Source of the DNA: Amycolatopsis sp. NBC_00345
Lineage (GTDB): Bacteria; Actinomycetota; Actinomycetes; Mycobacteriales; Pseudonocardiaceae
DNA length: 64,000 nucleotides
Reading direction: 5' to 3'
Assembly (NCBI RefSeq): GCF_036116635.1
Contig: NZ_CP107995.1
Coordinates: 6,696,001-6,760,000, forward strand
In this document: positions 1 to 8,443 of the stretch, piece after piece
Layout of the letters: the number at the start of each line of letters is the position of its first letter
Position numbering within the stretch: the stretch's first letter is position 1
Position numbers and translations under genes: made by a program
Notes under the pieces: model-generated
What the model was told of the DNA's origin: nothing
Seen by the model: only the letters and a program-made list of their open reading frames with translations
The model's database searches: none

Positions 1-2
1 AG

Positions 3-785
3 GCCGGGGACGACGACCCGGACTTCATCGGCCTCGACAACTTCAAGGAGCTCTTCGCCGACGCGCAGTTCTGGCACGCGCTGGAGAACACCGTCAGCAT
101 CTTCCTGCTCTCCAGCGTCCCGCAGCTGATCATCGCCGTCGGCCTCGCCGCACTGCTCACCACCGGGATCCGCGGCGCCACCGGCTGGCGCGTCGGGGTC
201 CTGCTGCCCTACGCGGCGAGCCTGGTGGCGCTCGGGATCATCTTCGCGAACCTGTTCGGCCCGAAGTACGGCCTGGTCAACGGCCTGCTCCAGACCGTCG
301 GACTGTCCCCTGTGGACTGGCAGGCGAACCGGCTGGCCAGCCACGTGGCCATCGCCATCATGGTGAACTGGCGCTGGACCGGCTACAACGCGTTGATCGT
401 GCTCGCGGCCATGCAGGCGATCCCGAGGGAGCTGCACGAGGCGGCGCTGATCGACGGCGCGGGCCCGGCGCGGCGGTTCCGGCACATCACCCTGCCGCTG
501 CTCAAGCCGACGCTGATCTTCGTCACTATCACCTCGACCATCGGCGGCCTGCAGATCTTCACCGAGCCCAAGCTGTTCGACGCCATGCCCGGCTCGAACA
601 ACGGCGGCTCCACCCACCAGTTCCAGACCGTGACGCTGTACCTGTACCAGACCGCGTTCGAGAACTTCGACCTCGGCTACGCGTCCGCGATCGCCTGGCT
701 GCTGTTCCTGATCATCGTGCTGATCGCGCTGGTGAACTACCTGCTCACCGGCCGGCTCGCGCGCACGCCGGGGAGGAAGAAATGA
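3..785 (+). CDS. cebF: Sugar ABC transporter permease, MalF/CebF type (5' end outside window)
   Basis: Inner-membrane permease of a carbohydrate importer. The open frame runs in from the window edge, so the N-terminus is missing. The visible part has several hydrophobic segments and the permease EAA loop (EAALIDGAGPARRFRHITLP, near nt 438-497) that contacts the ATPase. The stop overlaps the next permease start (ATGA, 782-785), so the two are translationally coupled. The order permease-permease-GH1 matches the Streptomyces cebEFG-bglC cellobiose/cellotriose operon, which is why I prefer cellobiose over maltose. The binding protein CebE and regulator CebR would lie upstream, outside the window. 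The substrate is inferred, not shown. Confidence 0.85.
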   Translation, partial: AGDDDPDFIGLDNFKELFADAQFWHALENTVSIFLLSSVPQLIIAVGLAALLTTGIRGATGWRVGVLLPYAASLVALGIIFANLFGPKYGLVNGLLQTVGLSPVDWQANRLASHVAIAIMVNWRWTGYNALIVLAAMQAIPRELHEAALIDGAGPARRFRHITLPLLKPTLIFVTITSTIGGLQIFTEPKLFDAMPGSNNGGSTHQFQTVTLYLYQTAFENFDLGYASAIAWLLFLIIVLIALVNYLLTGRLARTPGRKK

Positions 786-1639
786 CCGCGCTCACCGGAA
801 ATCCGCGAGCCCTCGCCGGCCGGCTCGGCAAGCCGCGCAAGGCCACCTACTGGGTGCTGGCCGTGTTCGTGCTCGGCTCGCTGTTCCCGTTCTACTGGTC
901 GTTCCTGGTGGCCAGCCGGGACAACGGGATGCTGACCGAGCGCGTGCCGCCGCTGCTGCCGGGTGGCAACTTCTTCGCCAACGCCGCGCGGGTGTTCGAC
1001 ACCGTGCCGTTCTGGAAGGCGCTGGCCAACAGCGTGATCGTGTCCGGCACGGTCACGCTGACCACGGTGCTGTTCTCGTCGCTGGCCGGGTTCGCCTTCG
1101 CCAAACTGCGTTTCCGCGGCCGCAACGGCCTGTTCGTGTTCATCGTGGTGACGCTCGCGGTGCCCACACAGCTGGGCATCATCCCGCTGTTCATCGCGAT
1201 GTCGAAGCTCGGCTGGGCCGGCGGGCTGCAGGCGGTGATCGTGCCGAACCTGGTCACCGCGTTCGGCGTGTTCTGGATGCGGCAGTACACAGTGGACGCC
1301 GTCCCGCACGAGCTGATCGAGGCCGCGCGCGTGGACGGCTGCAGCATGATCCGGATCTTCTGGAACGTGTGCCTGCCCGCGGTCCGCCCGGCCGCGGCGA
1401 TACTGGCGATGTTCACGTTCATGATGTCCTGGAACGACTTCCTCTGGCCGCTGGTGGTGCTGGACGTCGGGAACCCGACCGTCCAGGTGGCGCTGGAGAA
1501 GCTGCAGAGCGGGTACTACGTCGACTACTCGCTGGTGCTCGCGGGCACCACGCTCGCGGCCATCCCGATCCTCATCGTCTTCCTCCTGCTCGGCCGCCAG
1601 ATCGTGGCCGGGATCATGCAAGGTGCCGTGAAAGGGTGA
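782..1639 (+). CDS. cebG: Sugar ABC transporter permease, MalG/CebG type
   Basis: Second membrane subunit of the importer, 285 aa, the usual size for the MalG family. It has about six hydrophobic segments and the EAA loop (EAARVDGCSMIRIFWNVCLP, near nt 1320-1379). The ATG overlaps the upstream stop by 4 nt. The beta-glucosidase ATG follows 2 nt after the stop, so all three are one transcript. As in Streptomyces ceb operons, no ATPase gene is seen downstream; these importers usually share the MsiK ATPase encoded elsewhere. Cellobiose specificity is inferred from the adjacent GH1 gene. Confidence 0.87.
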   Translation: MTALTGNPRALAGRLGKPRKATYWVLAVFVLGSLFPFYWSFLVASRDNGMLTERVPPLLPGGNFFANAARVFDTVPFWKALANSVIVSGTVTLTTVLFSSLAGFAFAKLRFRGRNGLFVFIVVTLAVPTQLGIIPLFIAMSKLGWAGGLQAVIVPNLVTAFGVFWMRQYTVDAVPHELIEAARVDGCSMIRIFWNVCLPAVRPAAAILAMFTFMMSWNDFLWPLVVLDVGNPTVQVALEKLQSGYYVDYSLVLAGTTLAAIPILIVFLLLGRQIVAGIMQGAVKG

Positions 1640-1641
1640 CC

Positions 1642-3024
1642 ATGTCCGCACAGCCGCTGCCGGTACCGGCCTTTCCCCCGGGGTTCGTCTGGGGCGCCGC
1701 CACCGCGGCGTTCCAGGTGGAGGGTTCGACCACCGCCGACGGCCGGGAGCCGTCGGTGTGGGACGCCTTCGCCGCGCGGCCCGGCGCGGTGGCCGGCGGC
1801 GACACGGGCGAGCCTGCCGCCGACCACTACCGGCGCTCGGGCGAGGACGTCGAGCTGATGCGCTCGCTCGGCCTCGGCGCGTACCGGTTCTCCTTGTCCT
1901 GGCCCCGGATCCGGCCCGGCGGGGTGGATAACGAGCGTGGGATCGGGTTCTACGACCGGCTCGTCGACCGGCTGCTGGCGGCCGGGATCCAGCCGTGGGC
2001 CACGCTGTACCACTGGGACCTGCCGCAGTCGCTGGAGGACGCCGGTGGCTGGACCTCGCGGGACACGGCGTTCCGTTTCGCGGAGTACGCCGAGACGATC
2101 GTGCGCCGGCTGGGTGACCGTGTAGCCGGCTGGGCGACGCTCAACGAGCCGTGGTGCGCCGCGATGCTGGGCTACGCCAAGGGTGTCCACGCGCCGGGCC
2201 GCACGTCTCCCGCGGCCGCCGTCGCCGCCACCCACCACCTGCTGCTCGGGCACGGGCTGGCGATGGACGTGCTGCGGCGGCACGCGCCGGGCGTGCCCTC
2301 CGGGGTGACGCTGAACCTGTATCCGGTCACGGCGTTTTCGGAGAACGACGCGGACGCCGAGGCCGCGCGGCGGGTGGACGGGCAGCAGAACCGGCTGTTC
2401 CTGGACCCGGTGCTGCGCGGGGGCTACCCGGACGATGTGGCGGCGGACCTCGCGCCGTTCGGCTTCGACGCCGTGGTGCGGGACGGCGACACCGCCGTGA
2501 TCGCCGCGCCCGTCGACTGGCTCGGCGTGAACTACTACCGCGGCTACCGCGTGGCCGGGACGCCACAGCCGGGCAGCACCGCGGCCGGGGCAGAGTGGAT
2601 CGGCGCGGACGACGTGTTCTTCCTGCCCGACCCGGCCGCCCCGCGGACCGACTCGGGCTGGGAGGTCCAGCCGGCCGGTCTGACCGAGTCGCTGCTGCAG
2701 GTCCACCGCGATTACCGCCCGATCCCGCTGTACATCACGGAGAACGGAGCGTCCTATCCGGACATCCTGCGAGACGGTGCGGTGGCGGACGCCGACCGCG
2801 TCACGTTCCTCGACGCGCACCTGCGCGCGGCGCACGCGGCGCTGGCCCACGGCGTGGATCTGCGCGGCTACTTCTACTGGTCGCTGCTCGACAACTTCGA
2901 GTGGGCCGAGGGCTACGCCAAGCGTTTCGGACTGGTCCACGTCGACTACGCGACCCAGCGCCGTACGCCGAAGCAGAGCGCCCACTGGTACTCCGGCGTG
3001 ATCAGCCGCAATGCCCTGTCCTGA
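1642..3024 (+). CDS. bglC: GH1 beta-glucosidase (cytoplasmic)
   Basis: Retaining glycoside hydrolase family 1, 460 aa, no signal peptide, so it probably splits imported cellobiose/cello-oligosaccharides in the cytoplasm. The N-terminal GH1 signature (FVWGAATAAFQVEG) is at residues about 15-28. The acid/base Glu lies in TLNEPW (E169) and the nucleophile Glu in YITENG (E367). The start is ATG 1642, two bases after the cebG stop; longer readings of this frame run back inside cebG and are not needed. Its place at the end of the transporter operon fits BglC. Beta-galactosidase or 6-phospho-glycosidase activity is less likely because the transporter is ABC-type, not PTS. Confidence 0.92.
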   Translation: MSAQPLPVPAFPPGFVWGAATAAFQVEGSTTADGREPSVWDAFAARPGAVAGGDTGEPAADHYRRSGEDVELMRSLGLGAYRFSLSWPRIRPGGVDNERGIGFYDRLVDRLLAAGIQPWATLYHWDLPQSLEDAGGWTSRDTAFRFAEYAETIVRRLGDRVAGWATLNEPWCAAMLGYAKGVHAPGRTSPAAAVAATHHLLLGHGLAMDVLRRHAPGVPSGVTLNLYPVTAFSENDADAEAARRVDGQQNRLFLDPVLRGGYPDDVAADLAPFGFDAVVRDGDTAVIAAPVDWLGVNYYRGYRVAGTPQPGSTAAGAEWIGADDVFFLPDPAAPRTDSGWEVQPAGLTESLLQVHRDYRPIPLYITENGASYPDILRDGAVADADRVTFLDAHLRAAHAALAHGVDLRGYFYWSLLDNFEWAEGYAKRFGLVHVDYATQRRTPKQSAHWYSGVISRNALS

Positions 3025-3031
3025 GCGGCTT

Positions 3032-3060
3032 CTGACCCCCGGCGGATGAGCCGGGGTCAG
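3032..3060 (+). terminator. Hairpin terminator after the sugar operon
   Basis: CTGACCCC (3032-3039) pairs with GGGGTCAG (3053-3060), extended by GGC/GCC past one bulged C. It begins 8 nt after the bglC stop. No U-tract follows, which is common for actinobacterial terminators. Confidence 0.6.
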
Positions 3061-3110
3061 ACCTCAGGCTGATCTTGCCTCCCCCTTCCGGCGAAAACCG
3101 CCGGTTCGGC

Positions 3111-3134
3111 TTGACCACGACGTAGCGTCAGGGT
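3111..3134 (+). promoter_or_regulatory. Likely MerR operator/promoter
   Basis: An imperfect dyad, ACCACGACG-tag-CGTCAGGGT (7 of 9 pairs), overlaps a -35-like TTGACC (3111-3116) upstream of the MerR gene. MerR proteins typically bind between the -35 and -10 of their own promoters. No clear -10 was found, so this is a moderate call. Confidence 0.45.
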
Positions 3135-3191
3135 TTCCACTGGGTGAGCCGGCGCATCCGCGTCGTCGCGAAACCAGGGCAGGGGGACGGC

Positions 3192-3911
3192 GTGGGGTGG
3201 TGGAGCACCAATCAGCTCGCCGAGCTGGCCGGCACGACCGAGCGCGCGATCCGGCATTACCACCACGTGGGCCTGCTCGCCCAGCCCGAGCGCCGGGCCA
3301 ACGGCTACAAGCGTTACGGCGTGGCCCACCTCGTCCGGGTGCTGCGGATCAAGCGCCTGACCGGGCTCGGGCTCTCGCTGGCGCAGATCGCCGAGCTGGG
3401 CGACGCCGACGAACACCCCGAGAAAGCGTTGCGCGCGCTGGACGCCGAGCTGGCCGAGGGCATCGAACGGATGCAACGGGCGCGCGCCGACCTCGCCGTG
3501 ATCCTGGACCGGTCCGCGCCGACCGACCTCCCGCCCGAGCTAGGACGGGCGCTGGCCGACGCGGGCGCCTCGGCGACCGAGCGCTCGCTGAGCGCCGTGC
3601 TGAGCCAGGTGCTCGGCCCGGCGCCGCTCGGCGTCTACACGGAAACGCTGCGGACGTGCGATCCGGACCCGGCCCTCACCGAGTTCGACAATCTGCCCGC
3701 CGACGCCGACGAGCAGACCCGCAAGGACTTGGCCGAGCGGATGCTCGAAGCGCCCGCGATCCGGAAGATGCTCACCCGGTTCCCGAGCTTCCGGGAGACG
3801 AGCGCCGACTCGCCGCGCGGGGCAGAGTTCGCCATGAACGCGCTCGTCCTGGCCGTGGCCGAGCTGTACAACCCCGCCCAGATCGACGTGCTGGCGCGGA
3901 TGAACTGCTAG
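3192..3911 (+). CDS. MerR-family transcriptional regulator
   Basis: About 239 aa from GTG 3192. I chose this start because AGGGGGA (3181-3187) is correctly spaced before it; a GTG at 3144 would add 16 residues without a ribosome site. An N-terminal winged HTH of MerR type (TNQLAELAGTTERAIRHYHH then NGYKRYG) spans residues about 5-45, followed by a helical dimerisation region and a C-terminal effector region with no recognisable ligand domain. MerR proteins activate from long-spacer promoters; the likely operator is just upstream at 3111-3134. The downstream secreted hydrolase is 75 nt away and could be a target, which is inference. Confidence 0.85.
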   Translation: MGWWSTNQLAELAGTTERAIRHYHHVGLLAQPERRANGYKRYGVAHLVRVLRIKRLTGLGLSLAQIAELGDADEHPEKALRALDAELAEGIERMQRARADLAVILDRSAPTDLPPELGRALADAGASATERSLSAVLSQVLGPAPLGVYTETLRTCDPDPALTEFDNLPADADEQTRKDLAERMLEAPAIRKMLTRFPSFRETSADSPRGAEFAMNALVLAVAELYNPAQIDVLARMNC

Positions 3912-3986
3912 CGGATTCCCTTTTCCCGCAAGCCTTTTAACCGGTAGTCCCGGCGCTTTGCCGCGCCTTCGAGAAGGAAGTCACAG

Positions 3987-5456
3987 ATGCGCAAAACCCT
4001 GTCCATAACCCTCGCCGTCGCCGCGATGGCGGCGGCGGTGGTCCCGGCGGCTTCGGCCTCACCGTCGTCGGCGGACTCAATGAACACGGTGCAGTGGGGC
4101 CCGTGCCCGGCCGACGTCACCGCACCCGAGCTGCAGTGCTCGACCATCAAGGTCCCGCTGGACTACCGGAAGCCGGACGGGCCGAAGATCGACCTCGCGA
4201 TCTCCCGCCTGCCGAGCACGAACCCGGCGCACCGCCGCGGCGTGCTGCTGACCAATCCGGGCGGCCCCGGCGGCGAAGGGCTGGACTACCCGCAGATCCT
4301 CAGCTGGGTCAAGCTGCCCGCGAGCGTGCGCGACGCGTACGACGTGATCGGGTTCGACCCGCGCGGCGTGGGCCACAGCGCGCCGGTGACGTGCGACCTC
4401 ACAGCCGCGCAGAAGGCGTTCGGCAACTTCCCGCGGTACGCGAACGACCAGGCCGACATCACGAAGGCGGCCGAGGAGGCGAAGACGCTCGCCAAGCAGT
4501 GCGCGACGTCGAAAACGGCGTCGATGCTGCCGTACATCACCACCGCGAACTCCGCCCGCGACATGGACCAGATCCGGGTGGCGCTGGGTGAGCGGAAGCT
4601 GTCGTACCTCGGTTATTCGTACGGCACCTACCTCGGCGCGGTGTACACCACGATGTTCCCGCAACGCAGCGACCGGATCGTGCTCGACAGCAACATGGGC
4701 CCCGGCGGTTACGACTTCACGGCCATGCGCAACTTCGCCCTCGGCCTCCAGGACCGGTTCCCGGACTTCGCCAAGTTCGCCGCGGCCAACCCCAAGTACG
4801 GCCTGGGCAGTACCCCGGAGCAGGTGAGCGCGAAGTTCTACGAACTCGCAGCCCGGCTGAAGAAGACCCCGGTTGACGGAGTCGACGACAACGGGTTCCG
4901 CGGGCTCACCTTCGCCAGCCTCTACGGCAGTGATTACGCCTACCTGGCCGGGGCCTGGCACGACCTCGACACGAACCAGCCCGTGCCCCCGCCGTCCGGC
5001 GCGCCCGCCAACCCGCCGGACCCGGACAACCTGAGCTCCAGCCGGCTCTACACGATCTGCGGTGACTCGCGCTGGCCGAGGACGATCCCGGCGTACCAGG
5101 CCGCGGTGGCGGTCGACCGGGTCCGCTACCCGATGCTGGGCGCGTCCACGGCCAACGTCAGCCCGTGCGCGTACTGGCCGTCCGACCCGGTCGAGCCGCC
5201 GGTGCGGATCGGGGACCACGGGCCGTCGAACGTCTTGATGGTGCAGAACCTCCGCGACCCGGGAACGCCGTTGGCCGGCGCGCTGAAGACGCGGCAGGCG
5301 TTGGGCGACCGGGCCCGGATGGTGACCGTCGACCAGGGCGGCCACGGGGTCTACCTGGTCACGCACAACCAGTGCGCGAACGACACCGTGACGGCGTTCC
5401 TGGCCACCGGCGGGCGTCCGGCGCACGACCTCGCCTGCGCGGCCCAGCCCAGCTGA
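3987..5456 (+). CDS. Secreted alpha/beta hydrolase, tripeptidyl aminopeptidase (TAP/S33) type
   Basis: Secreted serine exopeptidase-like protein, 489 aa. The signal peptide covers residues 1-25 (MRKTLSITLAV... to VPAASA). Family landmarks are NPGGPGG (oxyanion region), DPRGVG, the nucleophile elbow GYSYG (S211), Asp in LRDPGTP (D424) and His in GGHGVY (H453); the C-terminal TAP-like domain carries the last two. The catalytic triad is therefore complete. Streptomyces members release N-terminal tripeptides from proteins outside the cell. The RBS GAAGGA precedes ATG 3987. A strong rho-independent terminator follows. A second, diverged member is encoded at 19321-20808. Confidence 0.88.
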   Translation: MRKTLSITLAVAAMAAAVVPAASASPSSADSMNTVQWGPCPADVTAPELQCSTIKVPLDYRKPDGPKIDLAISRLPSTNPAHRRGVLLTNPGGPGGEGLDYPQILSWVKLPASVRDAYDVIGFDPRGVGHSAPVTCDLTAAQKAFGNFPRYANDQADITKAAEEAKTLAKQCATSKTASMLPYITTANSARDMDQIRVALGERKLSYLGYSYGTYLGAVYTTMFPQRSDRIVLDSNMGPGGYDFTAMRNFALGLQDRFPDFAKFAAANPKYGLGSTPEQVSAKFYELAARLKKTPVDGVDDNGFRGLTFASLYGSDYAYLAGAWHDLDTNQPVPPPSGAPANPPDPDNLSSSRLYTICGDSRWPRTIPAYQAAVAVDRVRYPMLGASTANVSPCAYWPSDPVEPPVRIGDHGPSNVLMVQNLRDPGTPLAGALKTRQALGDRARMVTVDQGGHGVYLVTHNQCANDTVTAFLATGGRPAHDLACAAQPS

Positions 5457-5468
5457 CGCTGTTCCCGA

Positions 5469-5515
5469 AACCGGCGGCACCACCTCGTGGCCCGGGGTGG
5501 TGCCGCCGGTTTTTT
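5469..5515 (+). terminator. Strong intrinsic terminator
   Basis: A perfect 16-bp stem: AACCGGCGGCACCACC (5469-5484) pairs with 5496-5511, loop 11 nt, followed by a T-run ending at 5515. It separates the TAP-like hydrolase from the convergent SDR and may serve both. Confidence 0.9.
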
Positions 5516-5541
5516 GGCTCAGTGCCAAGGAGAAGTGCGGC

Positions 5542-6291
5542 TCAGCGCAGTCCGCCGGAGGCGTAGAGGACGTCGCCGGTGACCCAGCCGGCGTCCGCGG
5601 AGGCGAGGAAGGCGACCACGGGGCCGATGTCGTCGGGCCGGCCGAGGCGTCCGAGCGGGGTGATGGCGGCGACCCGGGCGACGTTGTCGTCGGTGATCAG
5701 CCCGAGGCCCCGGGAGCCCTCGGTGTCGGTGGCGCCGGGCGCGACGGCGTTGACCCGGATGCGCTGGGAGCCCAGTTCCTTGGCCAGGCTCCTGGTCAGC
5801 GTGGCGACCGCGCCCTTGGTGGAGGTGTAGAGCGCCGAGCCGGGCTGGTTGGCGGTGATGTCGGAGGTGGCGATGGTGATGATCGACCCGCCGGTGCCGG
5901 GCGCTTGGGCGACGAAGGCCCGGCAGGCGAGGAACACGCCCAGCACGTTCGTCCGGTAGTGCCGGTCGAACTCCTCGGGGGTGATGTCGGACAGCGGTGC
6001 GTAGGCGAACACGGCGGCGTTGTTGACCAGCGTGTCGACGGGTCCGAAGGCGGCGTGGGCCTGGGTGAACAGGTGGTCGATGCCGTCAGGAGCGCCGACG
6101 TCGCCGGCCACGGCCACGGCCCGGCCGCCCTTGGCGAGGATGCCGGCGACGGTCTGCTCCGCGCTCGTACGGTCAGTGGCGTAGTTGACCACCACCGCCG
6201 CCCCGGCGGCGGCGAGGCAGGCGGAAATGCCTCGGCCGATGCCCTTTCCGCCGCCGGTCACGACCGCGACACGGCCCTGTAGATCCACCAC
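5542..6291 (-). CDS. SDR-family NAD(P)-dependent oxidoreductase
   Basis: Classical short-chain dehydrogenase/reductase, 249 aa. It has the cofactor motif GGGKGIG (residues about 12-18), LVNNAAVF in place of NNAG, catalytic Ser in the ITIATSD region, and YTSTK (Tyr-x3-Lys). It probably reduces or oxidises a small carbonyl/alcohol; the substrate is unknown. The GTG start at 6291 is preceded on the minus strand by AAGGAG with 7-nt spacing. It is divergent from the HxlR gene at 6405 across 113 bp carrying GGTAAG repeats, the usual arrangement for a regulator and its target. Confidence 0.88.
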   Translation of the reverse strand: MVDLQGRVAVVTGGGKGIGRGISACLAAAGAAVVVNYATDRTSAEQTVAGILAKGGRAVAVAGDVGAPDGIDHLFTQAHAAFGPVDTLVNNAAVFAYAPLSDITPEEFDRHYRTNVLGVFLACRAFVAQAPGTGGSIITIATSDITANQPGSALYTSTKGAVATLTRSLAKELGSQRIRVNAVAPGATDTEGSRGLGLITDDNVARVAAITPLGRLGRPDDIGPVVAFLASADAGWVTGDVLYASGGLR

Positions 6292-6357
6292 TGGCTGACT
6301 CCTTGCTCACGGGCTGGGTGCCGGACCGGGCGACGCTAACCGAGGGGACTCACTGCC

Positions 6358-6395
6358 GGTAAGTACATACCTGGCGGTAAGTCCCCACCGGTAAG
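6358..6395 (+). promoter_or_regulatory. GGTAAG direct repeats in the SDR/HxlR divergent promoter
   Basis: GGTAAG occurs at 6358-6363, 6376-6381 and 6390-6395, with starts 18 and 14 bp apart. The first copy also forms the dyad GGTA-agtaca-TACC. This is the candidate operator for the HxlR protein starting at 6405. No Shine-Dalgarno precedes that ATG, so the third copy sits where a ribosome site would be expected. Confidence 0.45.
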
Positions 6396-6404
6396 CTCGC
6401 CACC

Positions 6405-6809
6405 ATGGGCGAACCGGTCACCGACCCGAGCGACGTCTTCGCCCCCGACTGCCCGGTCCGGCCGATCTACGGCGACATCACCAGCCGGTGGGCCATGCTG
6501 GCGCTCGCCGCGCTGGACGAACGGCCGCACCGCTTCTCCCAGCTGGCCGGGCGCGTCGGCGGGGTCAGCGAGAAGATGCTGTCCCAGACTCTGCGGGCAC
6601 TGACCCGCGACGGCCTCGTCACCCGCATCGTGACCCCCACCGTGCCGATCCAGGTCACCTACGAGCTGACCGCCCTGGGTACCGAGCTGACCCCGCGGCT
6701 GCGCAGCCTCGTCACCTGGGTCGCGGACCACACCCCGGTCATCCAGGCGGCCCAGACCGCCTACGACGCCGACCCACCGGTCCCGCCCGCGACGGCCAAT
6801 CGCCGCTGA
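6405..6809 (+). CDS. HxlR-family winged-helix regulator
   Basis: 134 aa, typical HxlR length. It has an N-terminal Cys in DCPVRPI, then the winged-helix core (RFSQLAGRVGGVSEKMLSQTL, RALTRDGLVTRIVTPTVPI, VTYELTALG) at residues about 45-100. HxlR proteins act as dimers and often sense electrophiles or aldehydes, sometimes through a conserved N-terminal Cys. It is divergent from the SDR at 5542-6291 and probably controls it and itself. The ATG has no clear ribosome site, so leaderless or short-leader translation is possible. Confidence 0.88.
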   Translation: MGEPVTDPSDVFAPDCPVRPIYGDITSRWAMLALAALDERPHRFSQLAGRVGGVSEKMLSQTLRALTRDGLVTRIVTPTVPIQVTYELTALGTELTPRLRSLVTWVADHTPVIQAAQTAYDADPPVPPATANRR

Positions 6810-6877
6810 CCCGTGCGCGCCTCGGCCGGGCATACGGCAGGTGCGGCTCTCCGCGGTCGAGGTTCAGTGGGCGAGAT

Positions 6878-7534
6878 TCAGTGGCTGAGGTTGACCTGTT
6901 CCCGGTGGCGCTCGCCCTTTTCGATCAGGTCGACGAACCCGAGGGCGTAGTCCGCGGCGGAGATCGCGCCGCCGTCCTCAGGCGCGACCGAGACGTCGTC
7001 GCCGAGCCGGTAGCGGCCGAGTCGTTCGCCGGGCGCATGGGCGCCGAACTTGAGCGGCGGGCTGACGTAGACCCAGTCGAGCGTCGCGGGCGTGGCCGGG
7101 AGGTCCTCGACGATGAACGCCGCTCCGTCGCGGATCTCGTCGTGGAGCTCCGCGGGGATGGGGCTGAGGTGGCTGGGGTCGGTGACGAAGCGGCCCGCCC
7201 CGGGCGCCGGGCGCAGCGACGAGGCGCCGCCGACGATGAACAGGCGCACGCCCGCGGCATCGGCCAGGCGCGCGATGGTGCGGTGGACTTCGCGGGCGTG
7301 GCCGGCCAGCGGGCCGCGCGGGGCGATCGCGTCCGCCACGGCTTCCGCGCCCTCGATGGCTGCCGAAAGTGCTGCTTCGTCGGTGGCGTCGCCTTGGACG
7401 TAGGTGACGTTCGGGATCGGCGCGTCGGGCAGCGAGCGGCTCAGTGCGGTGACCTGGTGACCGCGGGCAGCGGCCTCCGTGACGATGGCCGAGCCGGCAT
7501 AACCGGTGCCGCCGATGACGGTGAAACGAGACAC
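6878..7534 (-). CDS. NAD(P)-binding oxidoreductase, NmrA/atypical SDR type
   Basis: 218 aa from GTG 7534, chosen because AGAAAGGG stands upstream with good spacing; the open frame continues to 7576 without an RBS. The Rossmann motif VIGGTGYAGSAI is at the N-terminus, with no YxxxK active site, as in NmrA-like and flavin-reductase-like (BVR-B) proteins. It may be a redox sensor, NAD(P)H-binding reductase or epimerase-like enzyme; the specific reaction is unknown. It is divergent from the HxlR gene at 7624, suggesting direct control by that regulator. Confidence 0.82.
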   Translation of the reverse strand: MSRFTVIGGTGYAGSAIVTEAAARGHQVTALSRSLPDAPIPNVTYVQGDATDEAALSAAIEGAEAVADAIAPRGPLAGHAREVHRTIARLADAAGVRLFIVGGASSLRPAPGAGRFVTDPSHLSPIPAELHDEIRDGAAFIVEDLPATPATLDWVYVSPPLKFGAHAPGERLGRYRLGDDVSVAPEDGGAISAADYALGFVDLIEKGERHREQVNLSH

Positions 7535-7623
7535 AAGATGCCCTTTCTGGGTGACGGGTGGCGTCGGGCGACGCACTGCGCTTACCGTATGAGTGCAACT
7601 CTCTAACGGGAAGAAGGCACTTT

Positions 7624-8019
7624 GTGGTAACCACTCAGCCCTGGTCGGTGCTCGGCGGCAGCCCCTACCGCGCGGACTGCCCCACCCGCCAGATCCTGGA
7701 CCGCATCGGCGACCGGTGGACCGTGCTCATCGTGGGCGCCCTCTGGGACGGCAGCGCCCGCTTCTCCGAGTTGCGCCGACGCATCGAGGGCGTCTCACAG
7801 AAGATGCTCACCCAGACCCTCCGCGGACTCGAACGGGACGGGCTCGTGCACCGCACCGTCTACCCCGAAGTCCCGATCCGCGTCGAGTACAAGCTCACCG
7901 AAGCAGGCCGCACCCTGCGTGAGCCACTGCGCGCACTGGAAGAATGGTCGATCACCCACCTCGGCGGCGTGTCAGCGTCACAGGAAACCTACGACCACGC
8001 GAATCAAAATACCCCCTGA
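7624..8019 (+). CDS. HxlR-family winged-helix regulator
   Basis: 131 aa from GTG 7624, preceded by GGGAAGAAGG; the frame is open further upstream but without a ribosome site. The N-terminal Cys occurs in RADCPTRQILDRIGDRW, followed by the HxlR fold (FSELRRRIEGVSQKMLTQTL, RGLERDGLVHRTVYPEVPIR). It is a close relative of the 6405-6809 product, especially in the recognition region, so the two regulators may have overlapping sites. It is divergent from the NAD(P)-binding protein at 6878-7534; the short gap (7535-7623) holds a weak dyad around 7576-7600. Confidence 0.88.
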   Translation: MVTTQPWSVLGGSPYRADCPTRQILDRIGDRWTVLIVGALWDGSARFSELRRRIEGVSQKMLTQTLRGLERDGLVHRTVYPEVPIRVEYKLTEAGRTLREPLRALEEWSITHLGGVSASQETYDHANQNTP

Positions 8020-8111
8020 ATAGGCACGCCCCATTCAGCGGGACACGCCGATTCAGCTTATCGGACAAAGCGGGCACGGCCGGTTGACCAGCGCGAACAA
8101 ACCTCCTGACG

Positions 8112-8123
8112 GTGGTCTGGACC
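8112..8123 (+). promoter_or_regulatory. DasR-responsive element (dre-like)
   Basis: TGGTCTGGACCA matches the dre core TGGTCTAGACCA at 11 of 12 positions, with perfect 5-bp arms TGGTC/GACCA. It sits 14 bp upstream of the -35. DasR is the GntR-type N-acetylglucosamine-responsive repressor that controls chitinase genes in Streptomyces; its role here is inferred from the motif and the GH18 gene downstream. Confidence 0.65.
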
Positions 8124-8137
8124 AGCAGGGTGAATCC

Positions 8138-8167
8138 GTTGCCCCGGCCGGGACGAGCGGGTATAAC
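8138..8167 (+). promoter_or_regulatory. Chitinase promoter
   Basis: TTGCCC (8138-8143) and TATAAC (8162-8167) are separated by 18 bp, a good sigma70/HrdB-type pair located just after the dre-like site. Confidence 0.55.
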
Positions 8168-8443
8168 TTTCTTCACAACACAGAATAAGTCGGCAAGATA
8201 ACTCCCCTCCCCATCGCCCCCGAAATTGCCGGCTCGCTTTTTCGGCCATGCCGTTTTCGATTCGGCCATGGGCGCGATGCCCCACGCGTACGCGACGACG
8301 AAGCCGCCACCGCGGGGTTGAACTCCGGCCCCGGGTCTGTTCGGCATGCCCTCGGCTGACCCGGCGGCCGGGCCGCGAACCGGACCCGGCCGCCGCGGCC
8401 CGCCGTGCTCTCCCCTCCCCGACTTCCCCTGGAGATCACGGAC

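Larger units (their letters stand above)
8020..8443. other. 424-bp intergenic leader region of the chitinase gene
   Basis: No gene is supported here. It contains a dre-like palindrome (8112-8123) and a sigma70-like promoter (8138-8167), which leaves a 5' UTR of roughly 270 nt before the chitinase start at 8444. No riboswitch was recognised. Confidence 0.6.

Noticed and set aside
737..1651. Long antisense open frames opposite permease and other genes
   Set aside because: High GC keeps antisense frames open; translations are Arg/His/Gly-rich without domains, and the sense genes carry clear family motifs.
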